Of a stretch of 64,000 bases of DNA, positions 23,323-35,375 are shown in pieces; position 1 is the first letter of the stretch, and the number at the start of each line of letters is the position of its first letter. The notes under the pieces are model-generated. The model worked only from the letters and a program-made list of their open reading frames with translations, made no database searches and had not been told where the DNA came from. The stretch covers positions 6,324,001 to 6,388,000 of the forward strand of contig OZ005693.1 of assembly GCA_963930775.1 (NCBI GenBank). Direction: 5' to 3'. A program made the position numbers and the translations under genes. The stretch is from Cliona cf. orientalis. Lineage: Eukaryota; Porifera; Demospongiae; Clionaida; Clionaidae.

Positions 23323-23581
23323 CAGTGGGTATTAGACTTTGCCTCTCCTTTATTAATACTTGTTCCCTTATTTGTTTCCTTTCTTCCCTTAGTTGTTTCC
23401 TTTCGTCCCTTAGTTGTTGCATTTCATTCTTGTAGTAACTACAATGTTCGTCATCAAGATGTTTTTGCACTTCCTTCTCAGCTCGCACAATATCACTTTC
23501 GTTTTTTTCTAACGCCTCTGTATTCTTGCGTAACTCCAATTTATACGCATCAATGTCACTCATTCCAGGTTGTTCTTCCAT
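23323..23581 (-). CDS. Coiled-coil exon, paralogue of the one at 11.5 kb
   Basis: From ATG at 23,581 the frame reads MEEQPGMSDIDAYKLELRKN and continues as an unbroken heptad-rich helix (EALEKNESDIVRAEKEVQK, then NEMQQLRDERKQLREERKQI) to RQSLIPT-G at donor G|GTATGT, exon end 23,323, phase 1. Start (MEQP/MEEQP-x-MSD) and end (LxPTG plus GTATGT) match the coiled-coil exon of the Crinkler/RHS-type gene, although the middles have diverged. This indicates one N-terminal module joined to different C-terminal bodies, here probably the 21.66-22.62 kb gene. Confidence 0.7.
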
Positions 23582-24124
23582 GGTTTCTTTCTTAGCTGGT
23601 GGAGGTGAAATCTATTGTTGAACTTGATTTGGGCTTCTTCCGTACTCCTGCATAATTGTACAGAGCATCTGTATAGGTGATCATCTGGCTAGCAAATTTC
23701 AATACCTACCAACCTGACCGGTGGATACGGCCCTGGGTTATGGAGGTTTGCTACTTCATGCCCCCATGTCAAGGCAAACAAGTGGCAAGTTGCCATTTTC
23801 ACAAGTTTGCCACTCTAGCATAGAGTAAATTTTAGTCTGGGTGCCAGACCCTCACGCGCCCAGACTAAGTAACTTTGGCTTGTATTTGTGGTCGCCCACC
23901 AATTATCTTATCTCTACTCACTTACCGAGGACGATAAGGAAGAGAGAGCTGAAGACCAGGGAGCTGACGATGAAGAGGCCAAGGTGCGATGCAGACGAAG
24001 TACACCAAGGCTAGGGCCCTGTCCTAATTACGTAATTCATTGTGTCATCACGACCTTACCCATATATAGAAGTGCACTAGTGAACTATGGAACATTTGAC
24101 CACGTGATAATGCCTTGACATTTA
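23582..24124. other. Gene-free island with a copy of the 17.2-17.5 kb segment
   Basis: 23,875-24,050 parallels 17,230-17,475 in inverted orientation. Otherwise no feature is seen. Confidence 0.45.
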
Positions 24125-27100
24125 ATAAAAGCTTGGTGATGGCTCTGTGACCGACAAGGCACTTACACAGATACTTCAACTAGAATAAGTAGCATGGAGG
24201 TAACTCTGTTCCTTCAGTCTGTGGCTGTCATGGACCTGCAAGCCACTTTCACAGATACTTCCACCAGAATAAGTAGCTCTGTGCTGCAGTCTGTGTCTTC
24301 CTGGACCGACAAGCCACTTACACAGATACTTCCACTAGAATAAGTAGCGTGGAGATAGCTCTGAGCCTTCAGTCTGTGACTGTTGTGGACTGACGAGCCA
24401 GTTTTTCACCACGATAAGTTGTATGGTGATGGCTCTGTGGCTGCAATCTGTGACTGTCGTGGACCAATAAATCACTTACACAGGTACTTCCACCAGGATA
24501 AGTAGCTCTTGTGCTGCAGTCTGTGTCTTCCTGGACCGACAAGCCACTTACACAGATACTTCCACCAAAATAAGTTGCATGGTGATGGCTATGTGGCTGC
24601 AGTCTATGACTGTTGTGGACCGACAAACCACTTTCACAGGTACTTCCACCAGGATAAGTAGCATGGTGATGGCTCTGTGGCTGCAGTCTGTGACTGTCGT
24701 GGACCGACAAGCCTTCAGTCTGTGGCTGTTGTGGACCGACAAGCCACTTTTACAAATACTTCCAAAAGTAGAAGTAACATGGTGATATTGGCTCTGTGGC
24801 TGCAGTCTGTGACTGTCATTGCCCAACAAGCCACTTTCACAGGTACTTCCACTAAGATGAGTAGCATGGAGATGGCTCTGTGGCTGCAGTCTGTGGCTGT
24901 CGTGGACCGGCAAGCCATATTTACAGATACTTCCACTGAGATAAGTAGCATAGAGGTAGCTCAGTGCCTTCAGTCTGTGGCTATATACGTCCATGCTACT
25001 TATCTCAATGGAGGCACAGAGCTATCACCATGCTACTTATTCTAGTGGAAGTATCTCTTAAAGTGGCTTGTTGGTTCACAATACCCACAGACTGCAGCCA
25101 CAGACCTACCTCCATACTGCTTATTCTGGTGGAAGATCTGTGAAAGTGGCTGTCAGTCCACTACAGCCACGGACCTACCTCCATACTGCTTATTCTGGTG
25201 GACGTATCTGTGAAAGTGGCTGTCAGTCCACTACAGCCACAGACTGTAGTCACAGAGCTAAGACCATGCTACTTATTCCAGTGGAAGTATCAGTGTAAGT
25301 GGCTTATCAGTCCACACAGTTACAGTCTGCAACCACAGAGCCATTACCATGCTACTTGTTTTGGTGAAAGTATTTGTAAAAGTGGCTTGTCGGTACACAA
25401 CAGTCACAGACTGAAGGCACAGAGGTATCTACATGCTACTTATCTCAGTAGAAGTATCTGTAAAAGTGGCTTGTCAGTCGACGACAGCCACAGACTGCAG
25501 CACAGAGCTACTTATTCCGGTGGAAGTACCTGTGAAAGTGGCTTGCCGGTCCACACAGTTACAGACTGCAGCCACAGAGCTATCTCCATGCTACTTTTCC
25601 TGATGGAAGTATCCGTGAATGTGGCTTGTCGATCCACGACAGCTACAGACTAAAGGCACAGAGCAACTTCCATACTACTTATCCTGATAGAAGTATCTGT
25701 GAAAGTAGCTTGTTGGTCCACGATAGCCACAGACTGAAGGCACAGAGCTACCTCCATGTGACTTATTCCGGTGGAAGTATCAGTGTAAGTGGCTTATCGG
25801 TCCACACAGTTACAGTCTGCAGCCACAGAGCCATTACCATGCTACTGTACCTGCAGTCTTGGCTCTCGAGCTCTGTGCCTTCAGTCTGTGGCTGTCGTGG
25901 ACTGACAAGCCACATCCACAGATTCTTCCACCAGGATAAGTAGCATGGAGATAGCTCTGTGCCTTCAGTCTGTGACTGTCGTGGACTGACAAGCCATTTT
26001 CACAAGTACTTTCGCCAGAATAAGTTGCATGGTGATGGCTCTGTGGCTGCAGTCTGTAACTCTTGTAGACTGATAAGCCAATTTTGCAGATAATTCCACT
26101 GAGATAAGTAGCATGAAGGCACAGTTACAGACTGCAGCATGAAGGCACAGTTACAGACTGCAGCCACAGAGCCATTACCATGCTACTTATTCTAGTGTAT
26201 GTATTTGTACAGAGCTTTCACAATTACTTCCCCTAGATTAAGTGTGTTGTCTGCCCATGATAGCCACAGACTGTGGCCACAGAGCTATCACCATTCTACT
26301 TGTTCTGGTGGAAGTATCTGTGAAAGTGGTAAGTTGCATGGAGATAGCTCTGTGCCTTCAGTCTGTAACTCTTGTAGACTGATAAGCCAATTTTGCAGAT
26401 AATTCCACTGAGATAAGTAGCATGAAGGCACAGTTACAGACTGCAGCATGAAGGCACAGTTACAGACTGCAGCCACAGAGCCATTACCATGCTACTTATT
26501 CTAGTGTATGTATTTGTAAAAAAGGCTTGTCGGTTCACCGACAAGCTACTTTCACAGATTCTTCCACCAGGATAAGTAGCATGGTGATGGCTCTGTGGCT
26601 GCAGTCTGTAACTGTGTGGACCGACAAGCCACTTACACAGATACTTCCACCAGAATAAGTAGCATGGAGGTAGCTCTGTACCTTCAGTCTGTGGCTTTTG
26701 TGGACCGACAAATCACTTTTATACATACTTCCACTAAAATAAGTAGCATGGAGATAGCTGTGTGCCTTCAGTCTGTGACTGTCGTGGACTGACAAGCCAC
26801 TTTCACAAGTACTTCAACCAAAACAAGTTGCATGGTGATGGCTTTGTGGCTGCAGTCTGTGACTGTTGTGGACCAACAAACCTTCTTCACAGGTAATTCC
26901 ACCAGGATAAGTAGCATGGTGATGGCTCTGTGGCTGCAGTCTGCGGCTGTCGTGGACCAACAAGCCATTTTTACAGAAATTTCCACTTACATAAGTAGCA
27001 TGGAGGTAGCTCAGTGCCTTCAGTCTGTGGCTGTCGTGGATTGACAAGCTATTTACACAGATGCTTCCACCAAAATAAGTAACATGGAGATAGCTCTGTG

Positions 27101-27399
27101 CCTTCAGTCTGTGACTGTCGTGGACCGACTTCCACCAGAATAAGTAGCATGGAGGTAGCTCTGTACCTTCAGTCTGTGGCTTTTGTGGACCGACAAGGCA
27201 CTATTATAGATACTTCCACTGATATAAGTAGCATGGAGGTAGCTCTATGCCTTCAGTCTGTGGCTGTCGTGGATCGACAAGCCACATTCACGGATAGCTC
27301 TGTGCCTTCAGTCTGTGGCTGTCGTCGACCGACAAGCCACTTTTACAGATACTTCCACTAAGATAAGTAGCATGGAGGTAGCTCTGTGCCTTCAGTCTG
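24125..27399. repeat. 84-bp minisatellite, block F
   Basis: Orientation is inverted (24,125 to about 24,985), forward (about 24,986-25,860), inverted (about 25,861-26,105), forward, then inverted from about 26,530. A 160-bp piece including the doubled GCATGAAGGCACAGTTACAG motif is present twice (about 26,052-26,211 and 26,364-26,519). 25,580-25,830 is an inverted copy of about 8,500-8,750. Confidence 0.93.
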
Positions 27400-27685
27400 T
27401 GTGATGGACTTCATTAATCTAAATTTTGTAATTATTATTGTCGAGTTGTGTGAAGTAATTAGTGATTGTAATTGTTATGACTTCTGTAAATCTGTCAGGG
27501 CTGTGTGTGTGTATATATAAGTGTATGCCTCCAGTGCTGTCAAATCAGTCTATCTATTCCATCTAAAATTATTGGAAGGATATCAAGTTGCGCTCGCCTC
27601 ACTATGACCACTCGAATGAGACAGCTGTATTGAGAATCTATCGAACTAGCCAAGAATTTAATAGGAAGGCTAGCTATCGTACACA
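27400..27685 (+). repeat. 5' LTR of the BEL/Pao element
   Basis: It begins TGTGATGGACTTC and ends CGTACACA (TGTG...CACA ends). A TATATAA box-like stretch at about 27,513 precedes a likely transcript start. Confidence 0.93.
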
Positions 27686-30600
27686 TTGTCCTTCGAGCCG
27701 GATCTCAGTCAGCTATTTAAACATACTTGGTGGAACGGACAGTTCAAGGCGACATTTCAACGCAACAAAGATGGCCGAGCTCCTCGTGCGTAAGAAAAGA
27801 GTGCGTGCAGGTCACCGCTCTTCAGCAACAAAGATGATTGGCCAAATAGAGGAAGCACTAGAAGTGACTGAAACCAACCTTTCCATGTTGAGACAGAAAA
27901 GGACAGCGCTTGAAGAAAAATTGGAACTCCTTCAACAGCTCGATGAAGAAATTATTGATGCTCTCACCGAAGAGGACGATTTTACTGAAGAAATAGAACA
28001 GGCTGATGCCTATCGTGGTAAGATCCTGTTGGCAATTATTGATATTGACGCTGCCATACTTTCAGCGACTACACCCTCTGAATCATACAGAGCTGGAAAA
28101 GGAATTAGCCGTTGATCGATACCCGTACTCTGCGATAATTCTTCGCATGCGAATGGAGCTGGAGGTGAACCGTTTACTAGGGAATCTAGCCCCATATCTA
28201 GTGGGACAGGATCGTCTTCCATTCCCGAGTCCACCTTCAAGCCCCCAGGGATGCCGTGGACCAAGAGTCAAGCTACCTATATTGGTGTTGAAGAAATTTG
28301 GAGGAGATCCAACTGACTGGACGACATTCTGGGACTCGTTCGAATCAGCAGTACACATGAATCCTGACTTGACAGGTATGGACAAATTTAATTACCTGCA
28401 TTCACTTCTAGAAAGGGCAGCAGCTGAAGCGATATCTGGACTTAAGGTCACTGCTGCCAACTATGAGGAGGCTGTATCGATTTTGAAAAAGAGATTTGGA
28501 AACAAGCAACAGATTATTAACAAGCACATGGATGCGTTACTGAGCCTGGAACCAGCTAAGTCTTAAGAGTCTTCGTCAGTTCTTTGATAGAGTGGAGTCT
28601 CATGTCAGACGTCTTCGCGCTCTAGAAGTGCCCTCTTCTTCTTATGGTGGTCTTCTCTCATCAGTGCTAATGAACAAGTTACCCCCTGATGTGAGGTTGG
28701 TCGTCAGCAGGACGGTTCCAGAAGCTGATTGGAACTTGGATGTTATTCTTAATGTCGTCGACAAAGAAATAAATGCTCGTGAAAGAGCTGTTTCAGTAAC
28801 ATCGATCAGTGGACAACAGAAGAAGTCACATGCTAGGGACGGTCAACCCACTGCAGCATCATTGTTCACAAAGGGATCTATGGTTTCCTGTGTATACTGT
28901 GATCAGAGTCACCCACCGGCTTCATGCACTACAGTATCGGATATCGACACGTAAACAGCGACTAAAGAAGGCCGGAAGGTGTTTTATTTGCCTTAAACGA
29001 TTTCATCTGGGACGTAATTGCCACTCAACCTTGCGCTGTTCCAAATGTAATGGACGGCATCATGTTAGCATCTGCCAGAATACACAGGAGGTGAGACCTT
29101 TGGATAAACCTGCATCAACAGATGGAACCCCTACAGCGTCAATGTATGCTGGTGTCAAAACGTCCGTACTCCTACAACTGCGAGGGTATGTGTATCTCAA
29201 CCAGAGCAACCAGATTTATCCCTGCACACACGAGTGATATTTGACTGTGGGAGCCAGAGATCGTACGTGACAGAACGGCTGAAGCGTCAACTTTCTTTAC
29301 CTGTAAGGTCTGTGGATACCTTAATGATTAAGACCTTTGGCTCAAATGAAGAACGAATTCAAACCTGTGATGTTGTTGACCTGCTTTTGAAGACGAGAGA
29401 AGGCAAGAATGTTCAGTTGACGTTTCTGGCTGTACCCTTCATATGTGACCCATTGGCACGTCAACCATTGAGTCATGCAATGGAGATATTCCCTTACTTA
29501 TCCGAATTGGAGCTTGCAGACACTGGTGGTGAAGCAGACATTGATGTGTTGGTGGGCTCAGATCTTTACTGGAGTCTGGTAACGGGTAGAATTATCCGAG
29601 GCGAGAATGGTCCAACTGCAATTGAGACTGTGTTTGGCTGGGTGTTGTCTGGACCCGTAGACTCGGCTCCAGAAGCATTTGTCTTGACTTCTACACACAC
29701 CTTGCGAGTTGAATCGAGTCTATTGCTCGCTAATCACAAAATTGACACTCCACTTGACTCACAGTTGCAGAAATTCTGGGACTTGGAAGTTCTTGGCATC
29801 CAAGACCATGAGACATCAGTTTATGATGAATTTGTGAAGAAAATATCATTTAAGGATGGTCGTTATGAGGTCCACCTGCCTTGGAAAGAACAACATCCAC
29901 CCTTGGGTGATCATTATCAGATGAGTCTCAATCGGCTCATCAGTTTACTCCAGCGTCTTAAACGGTCACCAGAAGTGTTGAAAGAGTATGACACTGTGAT
30001 TAAGAACCAGTTATCCAGTGGGATCATAGAGATTGCATCCAAGCCAAACCCAAGCTCTCAAGTTCACTACCTTCCTCATCATCCTGTCATTCGAAGTGAT
30101 AGAGACACCACTAAGTTTCGTATAGTCTACGATGCATCAGCTAAGACCACCGGAACCTCGCTGAATGACTGTCTATATGTTGGACCCCCATTTGGACAGT
30201 ACATCTTTGACATCATTTTAAGATTTCGTGTGCACAATGTGGCACTTGCTGGGGACATCGAGAAGGCTTTCTCGATGATATCTATTGCAGAAGAAGATAG
30301 GGACGCTTTGCGTTTCCTATGGGTGAATGATCCATTCAAGAAATTTCCGGAAATTATACTGAGGTTCAAAAGAGTCATTTTTGGAGTATCCGCCAGCCCA
30401 TTCCTTCTTAATGCCACCATTGAACATCACATCAGCAAATATCGTTCTGCTGACCCACAATTTGTAAGTCAGTTTCTTCGCTCCATATATGTTGATGATG
30501 TGACGTATGGTTCTAGTGATGTTAATAAGACATATGACCTTTATTGCTGGTCCAAGAAGAAGCTTGCAGAAGGAGGATTTCATTTAAGGAAGTTTGTAAC

Positions 30601-33253
30601 CAATTCCACAGTTTTGAGGAGCCTTATCAATGAACAAGAGATGCTACAGCCAAAGCACTCAACAGAGCCGGAAAAAAACTGCCACAGTCTCTGTGGAGGA
30701 TGAATCCTATGCTGCAAACACCCTTAGAGATAAGGTGATTGTTAGCCCAGAAGAGAAGATTCTGGGTGTTTCCTGGAATTTCATTACAGATCATTTGATA
30801 TTTGATACTCATTGTATATCCGATGCTGCTAGTGATTCTACTCCATCAAAGAGAACAGTGGTTTCAGTTGCTACACGATTTTATGATCCTTTAGGGATTC
30901 TTGCACCCTTCATTATTAAATTCAAGATGCTGTTTCAGGAGTTGTGCAAGGCCAAACTTGCGTGGGATGAACCCCTCACTGGAGAATTGCTGAAAGATTG
31001 GAACAGAATAGTTGCCGATGCAACCCCTCACTGTACCTAGACACTACTTCCGTGATATTGATGTAACTGGGGGAGCTCCCACTTTACACGGTTTCTGTGA
31101 TTCCTCACTTCTGGCCTATGCGGCAGTGGTTTACCTTCGCTACAAAACACTATATGGACCTCGTGTATGTTTTGTTGCAGCCAAGACACGTGTTGCTCCA
31201 ATTAATGGGCAGACAATACCTCGACTTGAACTTTTGTCAGCACTACTTTTAGCAAGGCTTATTGTCAATGTTTTTAATGCACTCAAACCAGAAATTACCA
31301 TTGGTAAATTGTCGTGCTACACAGATTCACGAACTGTCCTACATTGGATTACAGCTACAGATAAGGAGTGGCGTCAATTTGTTCAGAACAGGGTAAACCA
31401 GATCAGAAATCTAGTGGCTGATGAAGCCTGGGCACACTGTCCCGGGGCTGAGAATCCTGCTGATATACCCTCGAGAGGTACAAGTCTGTCCTCACTGTTG
31501 GAAGAACCACGTTGGCTTAATGGTCCTGCATGGTTGTCTGAAGCAGAAAAGTTGCAAGAATATCCCATTAGTGCAGCTGTACTGAATGAATGTCTATAAG
31601 AGATGAAGAAGACATCAAAGATCGTCACCTTATTCTTCAACAAGTCGTCCTTCACCAAGCCAATTTTTGATTGTGAAAGGTACAGCTCACTTCAGAAGCT
31701 CTTGAGGGTTACAGCTATTGTGTTCAAATTTATCCATGCCCTAAAATCAAAGATAAAGAGCCACAGTGATGGTGACATTGCTCCCAAAGACATCCACGAG
31801 GCCACAGTGTACTGGATTAAACAGTCCCAGCACTTCCTAAGGAAAGATAAGCGATTTGAGTCATGGGAATTACAATTTGGCCTTTATAATGATGAAGATG
31901 GATTATTGAGGTGCCGGGGGAGGTTGGGTAATACAGATCTTCCTTATTCCACTAAGCACCCCATATTGTTAAACTCCAAGGACCACATCACGGAGCTAAT
32001 TGTCAGACAGTGCCATCTATCAGTTAAGCATGGAGGAGTAAAGGAAACTCTAACCGAACTCAGATCATCCTACTGGATCATCCGCGGTCGAAATTTTGTC
32101 CGAAAACTTCTCAGACAGTGTGTAACCTGTCAAAGATTCACAGGGAAACCTTATTCAACTCCAATGTCTCCGCCTTTACCAGAACTTCGAGTAAAAGAAG
32201 CAGCTCCTTTTTCATTTACTGGGGTAGACTTTGCTGGGCCCCTCTATATACGAGGTAATGAGAAGGCATGGATATGTTTATATACTTGTGGTGCTACTCG
32301 CGCTGTACATTTGGAAATGGTACCAGGGCTGTCCGCACAGAACTTCATTCTGTGTTTTAGGAGATTTGCAGCTCGTCGAGGACTACCTCAGAGAATGGTT
32401 TCTGACAATGCAAAAACCTTCAAGTCAGCAAAGAAAATAATTGAAAGGATCTTGGGGGACCCCACTGTCAGAAGGATTCTTTGAGCGTCTCATTCAGTCT
32501 GCCAAGAGATGTCTAAAGCGCACCATTGGAAATGCCAAGCTCTCATATGAAGAATTATCAACCATTGTCACCGACGTTGAGCTTATCCTAAACTCTCGCC
32601 CACTCACTTATGTATCGACCGAAGATTTGGAGGAACCACTTACTCCATCACACTTGATCACTGGATGGAGATTGTTGAGTTTTCCCGGAGTCGGTAATGG
32701 GAGTATAGAAGATCCTGATTACCAAGTGGCACCTAGATCCCCTATTGAACTTTCAAGAAGAATGTTACACCTCAACAATATTTTAGATCACTTTTGGACC
32801 AGATGGAGGAAGGAGTATTTGACTGACTTGAGAGAGGTGCACAGTCGCAAACAAAATAACACTAGTGGAAGTGAGATTGCAGTGGGAGACATTGTTCTTG
32901 TGAACGATCCAGATCATCCTCGGACATTTTGGAAGCTAGCAAGGGTCATGGAGCTCATTAGAAGTGCAGATAGACAAGTCAGAGGAGCACGTATTCTTGT
33001 TGGATCTACAGGGTCTACTCTTCAACGCCCAACACAAGCACTGTACCCTCTGGAGATTCATGGTCCACCACCAGAACCACGAGAAAAAGCTCAATCCAAA
33101 GATGAAGATTCAAACAAACATAAACGTCCATCTCGAGCAGCGGCTCGTACAGCCCAACGACTGTGGCGGGAAAAGCTGAATTTGAATTTGGACTAATATT
33201 ATGCTTGATAATTTCACCTGAATTACCTAGTTGACAGCAGCCAACTGGGGGAG

Positions 33254-33538
33254 TGTGATGGACTTCATTAATCTAAATTTGTAATTATTATTGTCGAGTT
33301 GTGTGAAGTAATTAGTGATTGTAATTGTTATGACTTCTGTAAATCTGTCAGGGCTGTGTGTGTGTATATATAAGTGTATGCCTCCAGTGCTGTCAAATCA
33401 GTCTATCTATTCCATCTAAAATTATTGGAAGGACATCAAGTTGCACTCGCCTCACTATGACCACTCGAATGAGACAGCTGTATTGAGAATCTATCGAACT
33501 AGCCAAGAATTCAATAGGAAGGCTAGCTATCGTACACA
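33254..33538 (+). repeat. 3' LTR of the BEL/Pao element
   Basis: Near-identical to 27,400-27,685 and followed directly by the GTCTG target duplication and by resumed minisatellite. Confidence 0.93.
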
Positions 33539-33660
33539 GTCTGTTGCTGTCGTGGACCGACAAGCCACTTACACAAATACTTCCACCAAAATAAGTAACA
33601 TGGAGATAAATCTGTGCCTTCCGTCTGTGACTGTCGTGGACCGACAAGCTACTTTAAACT
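33539..33660 (-). repeat. 84-bp minisatellite, remnant right of the BEL insertion
   Basis: About one and a half inverted units, the continuation of block F across the insertion. Confidence 0.9.
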
Positions 33661-33868
33661 ACACCAGGAAATGAAAGATATGTTGTTGTTTTGTGTACAA
33701 TACTAACTTTGCATGAAATAAAACTATACATCAACTATTCATATGTACAATAGAATAATACATTTCAAATGCTTAGCAATAACTTAATAAAGTGTGAACC
33801 AAGGTTGTGGTGCAATCATACAGCAGGTGTTGTAGGTTGGATGCAATATTGTATGCTTAGTAAGTTAT

Positions 33869-35005
33869 TCAACATTGGGTTAGGGTTATCATTACATATC
33901 TTGGAAATAAATATTTGATTATCTTCATTAGGTTGCTATCACTATTAATTTTGGTAAAGTCATTCACTACCTCCTCCACTATAGGTGACGCAAATGACAC
34001 AATAGATGTTTTAGGGTCCAAATAAAACAGTTGCGGGTATATATCTGCCAACAAATCAATCATCACTGGACGAGGTATGTCCAATAATGTACAGAACTGT
34101 GATAAAAACATATCCTTACTCCCCTGCATCTTCTTCAGAAGTGTAATGCAGTCTTCCAAACTTATTTTCGAATTTTTATTTCTAATCATGTGAAAGAATG
34201 TTTCTAGGGCTTCTCTATAGTTCAACAGTTTATTATGCATATGCATATTCAGGATCCTTTCTGCGTCATCTAAACTACTGCATCTTCTTAAAACTGATTT
34301 GAGTTCATGCAAAGAGTTAAGCAGCCTCCCCAGTCTAGGAGCATAGGATTCAACCACACGGAGTCTCTCAATCTTGTTTTCACAAACACTCGTTAATGTT
34401 TTGTCAAGAAATTCCTTGACTTCAGCCAGAGTCAAAAACGGAACATGTACTATACGTACTCTAAGCTCCTCTAGTCCTATAGTTAGTGACATCGCTGCTC
34501 GAGCTACTGACAAGACAATGATTGGCTTAACACATCCACGATCACTCCCCCACTCCTTTAGAAGAACTAGCAAGTCTTGCAATTCATCAGCAGAGCACCG
34601 AAAGTTAACTTCGAACACAACAGTTGGCCGGAAGGACTTCAGCACATTCTCTATTATTCCCTTTCTGGTAACACCAAATGGCAGGACCTTTATACCAACT
34701 TCATCCATCAGCTGTGCATACACAGATTCTAAATCTTTCATTTTGTTTAAAGATACATATAGTACCCCTTTTTCTCCATTCAAAAGTTCTGCAACAATTG
34801 TGCTCTTTCCTCCCCCCTCCCCCCCCCCCCCCCCCCCCCCCCGTGGCCCACAGACTAATACAGTTCGTAGGTCTGATCCTTGTTTCTTTGAGTTGTAGGT
34901 ACTGACATATATTGAAAGTTTTTCTTTTAATTGTTTTCTGTCTAAATAGGGATCATTCTTATCTGGGATCTCAATTCTTGACTGTTGTATGAAGATCCAC
35001 AGCCA
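33869..35005 (-). CDS. P-loop NTPase (STAND/AAA-like), copy 2, with expanded Walker A loop
   Basis: An open frame of about 380 codons. After a partial membrane segment (LWLWIFIQ, matching WWLWYYLQ of copy 1) come KSRIEI-like PDKNDPYLDRKQLKEKL, then VLVCGPRG...GGKSTIVAEL (Walker A), RPTVVFEVN (Walker B), a sensor-like PIIVLSVARAA, and VHVPFLTLAEVKEFLDKTL, the typical lead into a winged-helix-like region; the tail is helical to ...MITLTQC. The order fits signal-transduction ATPases. The Walker A loop carries about eight extra residues, mostly Gly, written by a C-tract on the plus strand (about 34,818-34,842), while copy 1 has the normal GPRGGGKST. The 5' end of the gene is lost at about 35,007, where a retrotransposon fragment begins, so no native start is visible. 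Whether it is expressed or active is unknown. Confidence 0.65.
   Translation of the reverse strand, partial: WLWIFIQQSRIEIPDKNDPYLDRKQLKEKLSIYVSTYNSKKQGSDLRTVLVCGPRGGGGGGGEGGGKSTIVAELLNGEKGVLYVSLNKMKDLESVYAQLMDEVGIKVLPFGVTRKGIIENVLKSFRPTVVFEVNFRCSADELQDLLVLLKEWGSDRGCVKPIIVLSVARAAMSLTIGLEELRVRIVHVPFLTLAEVKEFLDKTLTSVCENKIERLRVVESYAPRLGRLLNSLHELKSVLRRCSSLDDAERILNMHMHNKLLNYREALETFFHMIRNKNSKISLEDCITLLKKMQGSKDMFLSQFCTLLDIPRPVMIDLLADIYPQLFYLDPKTSIVSFASPIVEEVVNDFTKINSDSNLMKIIKYLFPRYVMITLTQC
34818..34842. repeat. Poly-C tract within the Walker A coding region
   Basis: A C run interrupted by two T residues near its left side encodes Gly-Glu-Gly on the minus strand. The run length must be a multiple of three longer than the ancestor because the frame stays open. 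Confidence 0.85.
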
Positions 35006-35007
35006 CA

Positions 35008-35153
35008 AGTCTGTCCTCACTGTTGGAAGAACCACGTTGGCTTAATGGTTCTGCATGGTTGTCTGAAGCAGAAAAGTTGCAAGAATATCCCATTAGTGCA
35101 GCTGTACCGAATGAATGTCTATAAGAGATGAAGAAGACATCAAAGATCGCCAC
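35008..35153 (+). mobile_element. Short BEL/Pao fragment
   Basis: This piece is nearly identical to the RNase H-integrase spacer of the element (about 31,484-31,631). It lies directly against the truncated 5' end of the P-loop NTPase copy. A fossil fragment without ends. Confidence 0.85.
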
Positions 35154-35156
35154 CGA

Positions 35157-35375
35157 TTATATGTTGTGGAATAAATGATAGATCACGTTCTTACATGTAC
35201 TCTTTTAGGTAAGGCTGGAGGAAATAATAAAACATCAACACGAGGAGGCTGAGCAGGCTGCACAGGGTGGAGATACGGCGCACGGTACAGATGAAAAGAC
35301 TGAGGCTACAACAAAGGGTGGAGATACGGCGAGGTCTGAAATCAAGGGGACTGAAGAAGAAAAAAATAGTGCAAA
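35157..35375 (+). CDS. Acidic helical exon, copy 2, and its upstream intron
   Basis: A near-identical copy of 13,428-13,655: splice acceptor CTCTTTTAG (about 35,208), then RLEEIIKHQHEEAEQAAQG and the GGDTA repeats, again continuing into inverted minisatellite. One Glu-to-Lys change and a small length change near the end are the visible differences. Confidence 0.35.

Larger units (their letters stand above)
27400..33538 (+). mobile_element. BEL/Pao LTR retrotransposon, broken copy
   Basis: The element is 6,139 bp with a 286-bp 5' LTR, a 285-bp 3' LTR and a 5-bp target duplication GTCTG on both sides. The coding order is that of BEL/Pao: a gag-like region (DUF1759 type, about 28.2-28.7 kb) with CCHC knuckles (about 28.95-29.08 kb), a DUF1758-type aspartic protease (about 29.2-29.6 kb), reverse transcriptase (about 30.1-30.7 kb, YVDD near 30.49 kb), RNase H (about 31.0-31.6 kb), integrase (about 32.0-32.5 kb) and a DUF5641-type tail (about 32.85-33.06 kb). 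A purine-rich GGGGGAG precedes the 3' LTR. The coding region is interrupted about half a dozen times, so it is a fossil. The LTRs differ at about four sites, so the insertion is fairly recent. It sits inside the 84-bp minisatellite. Confidence 0.95.
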
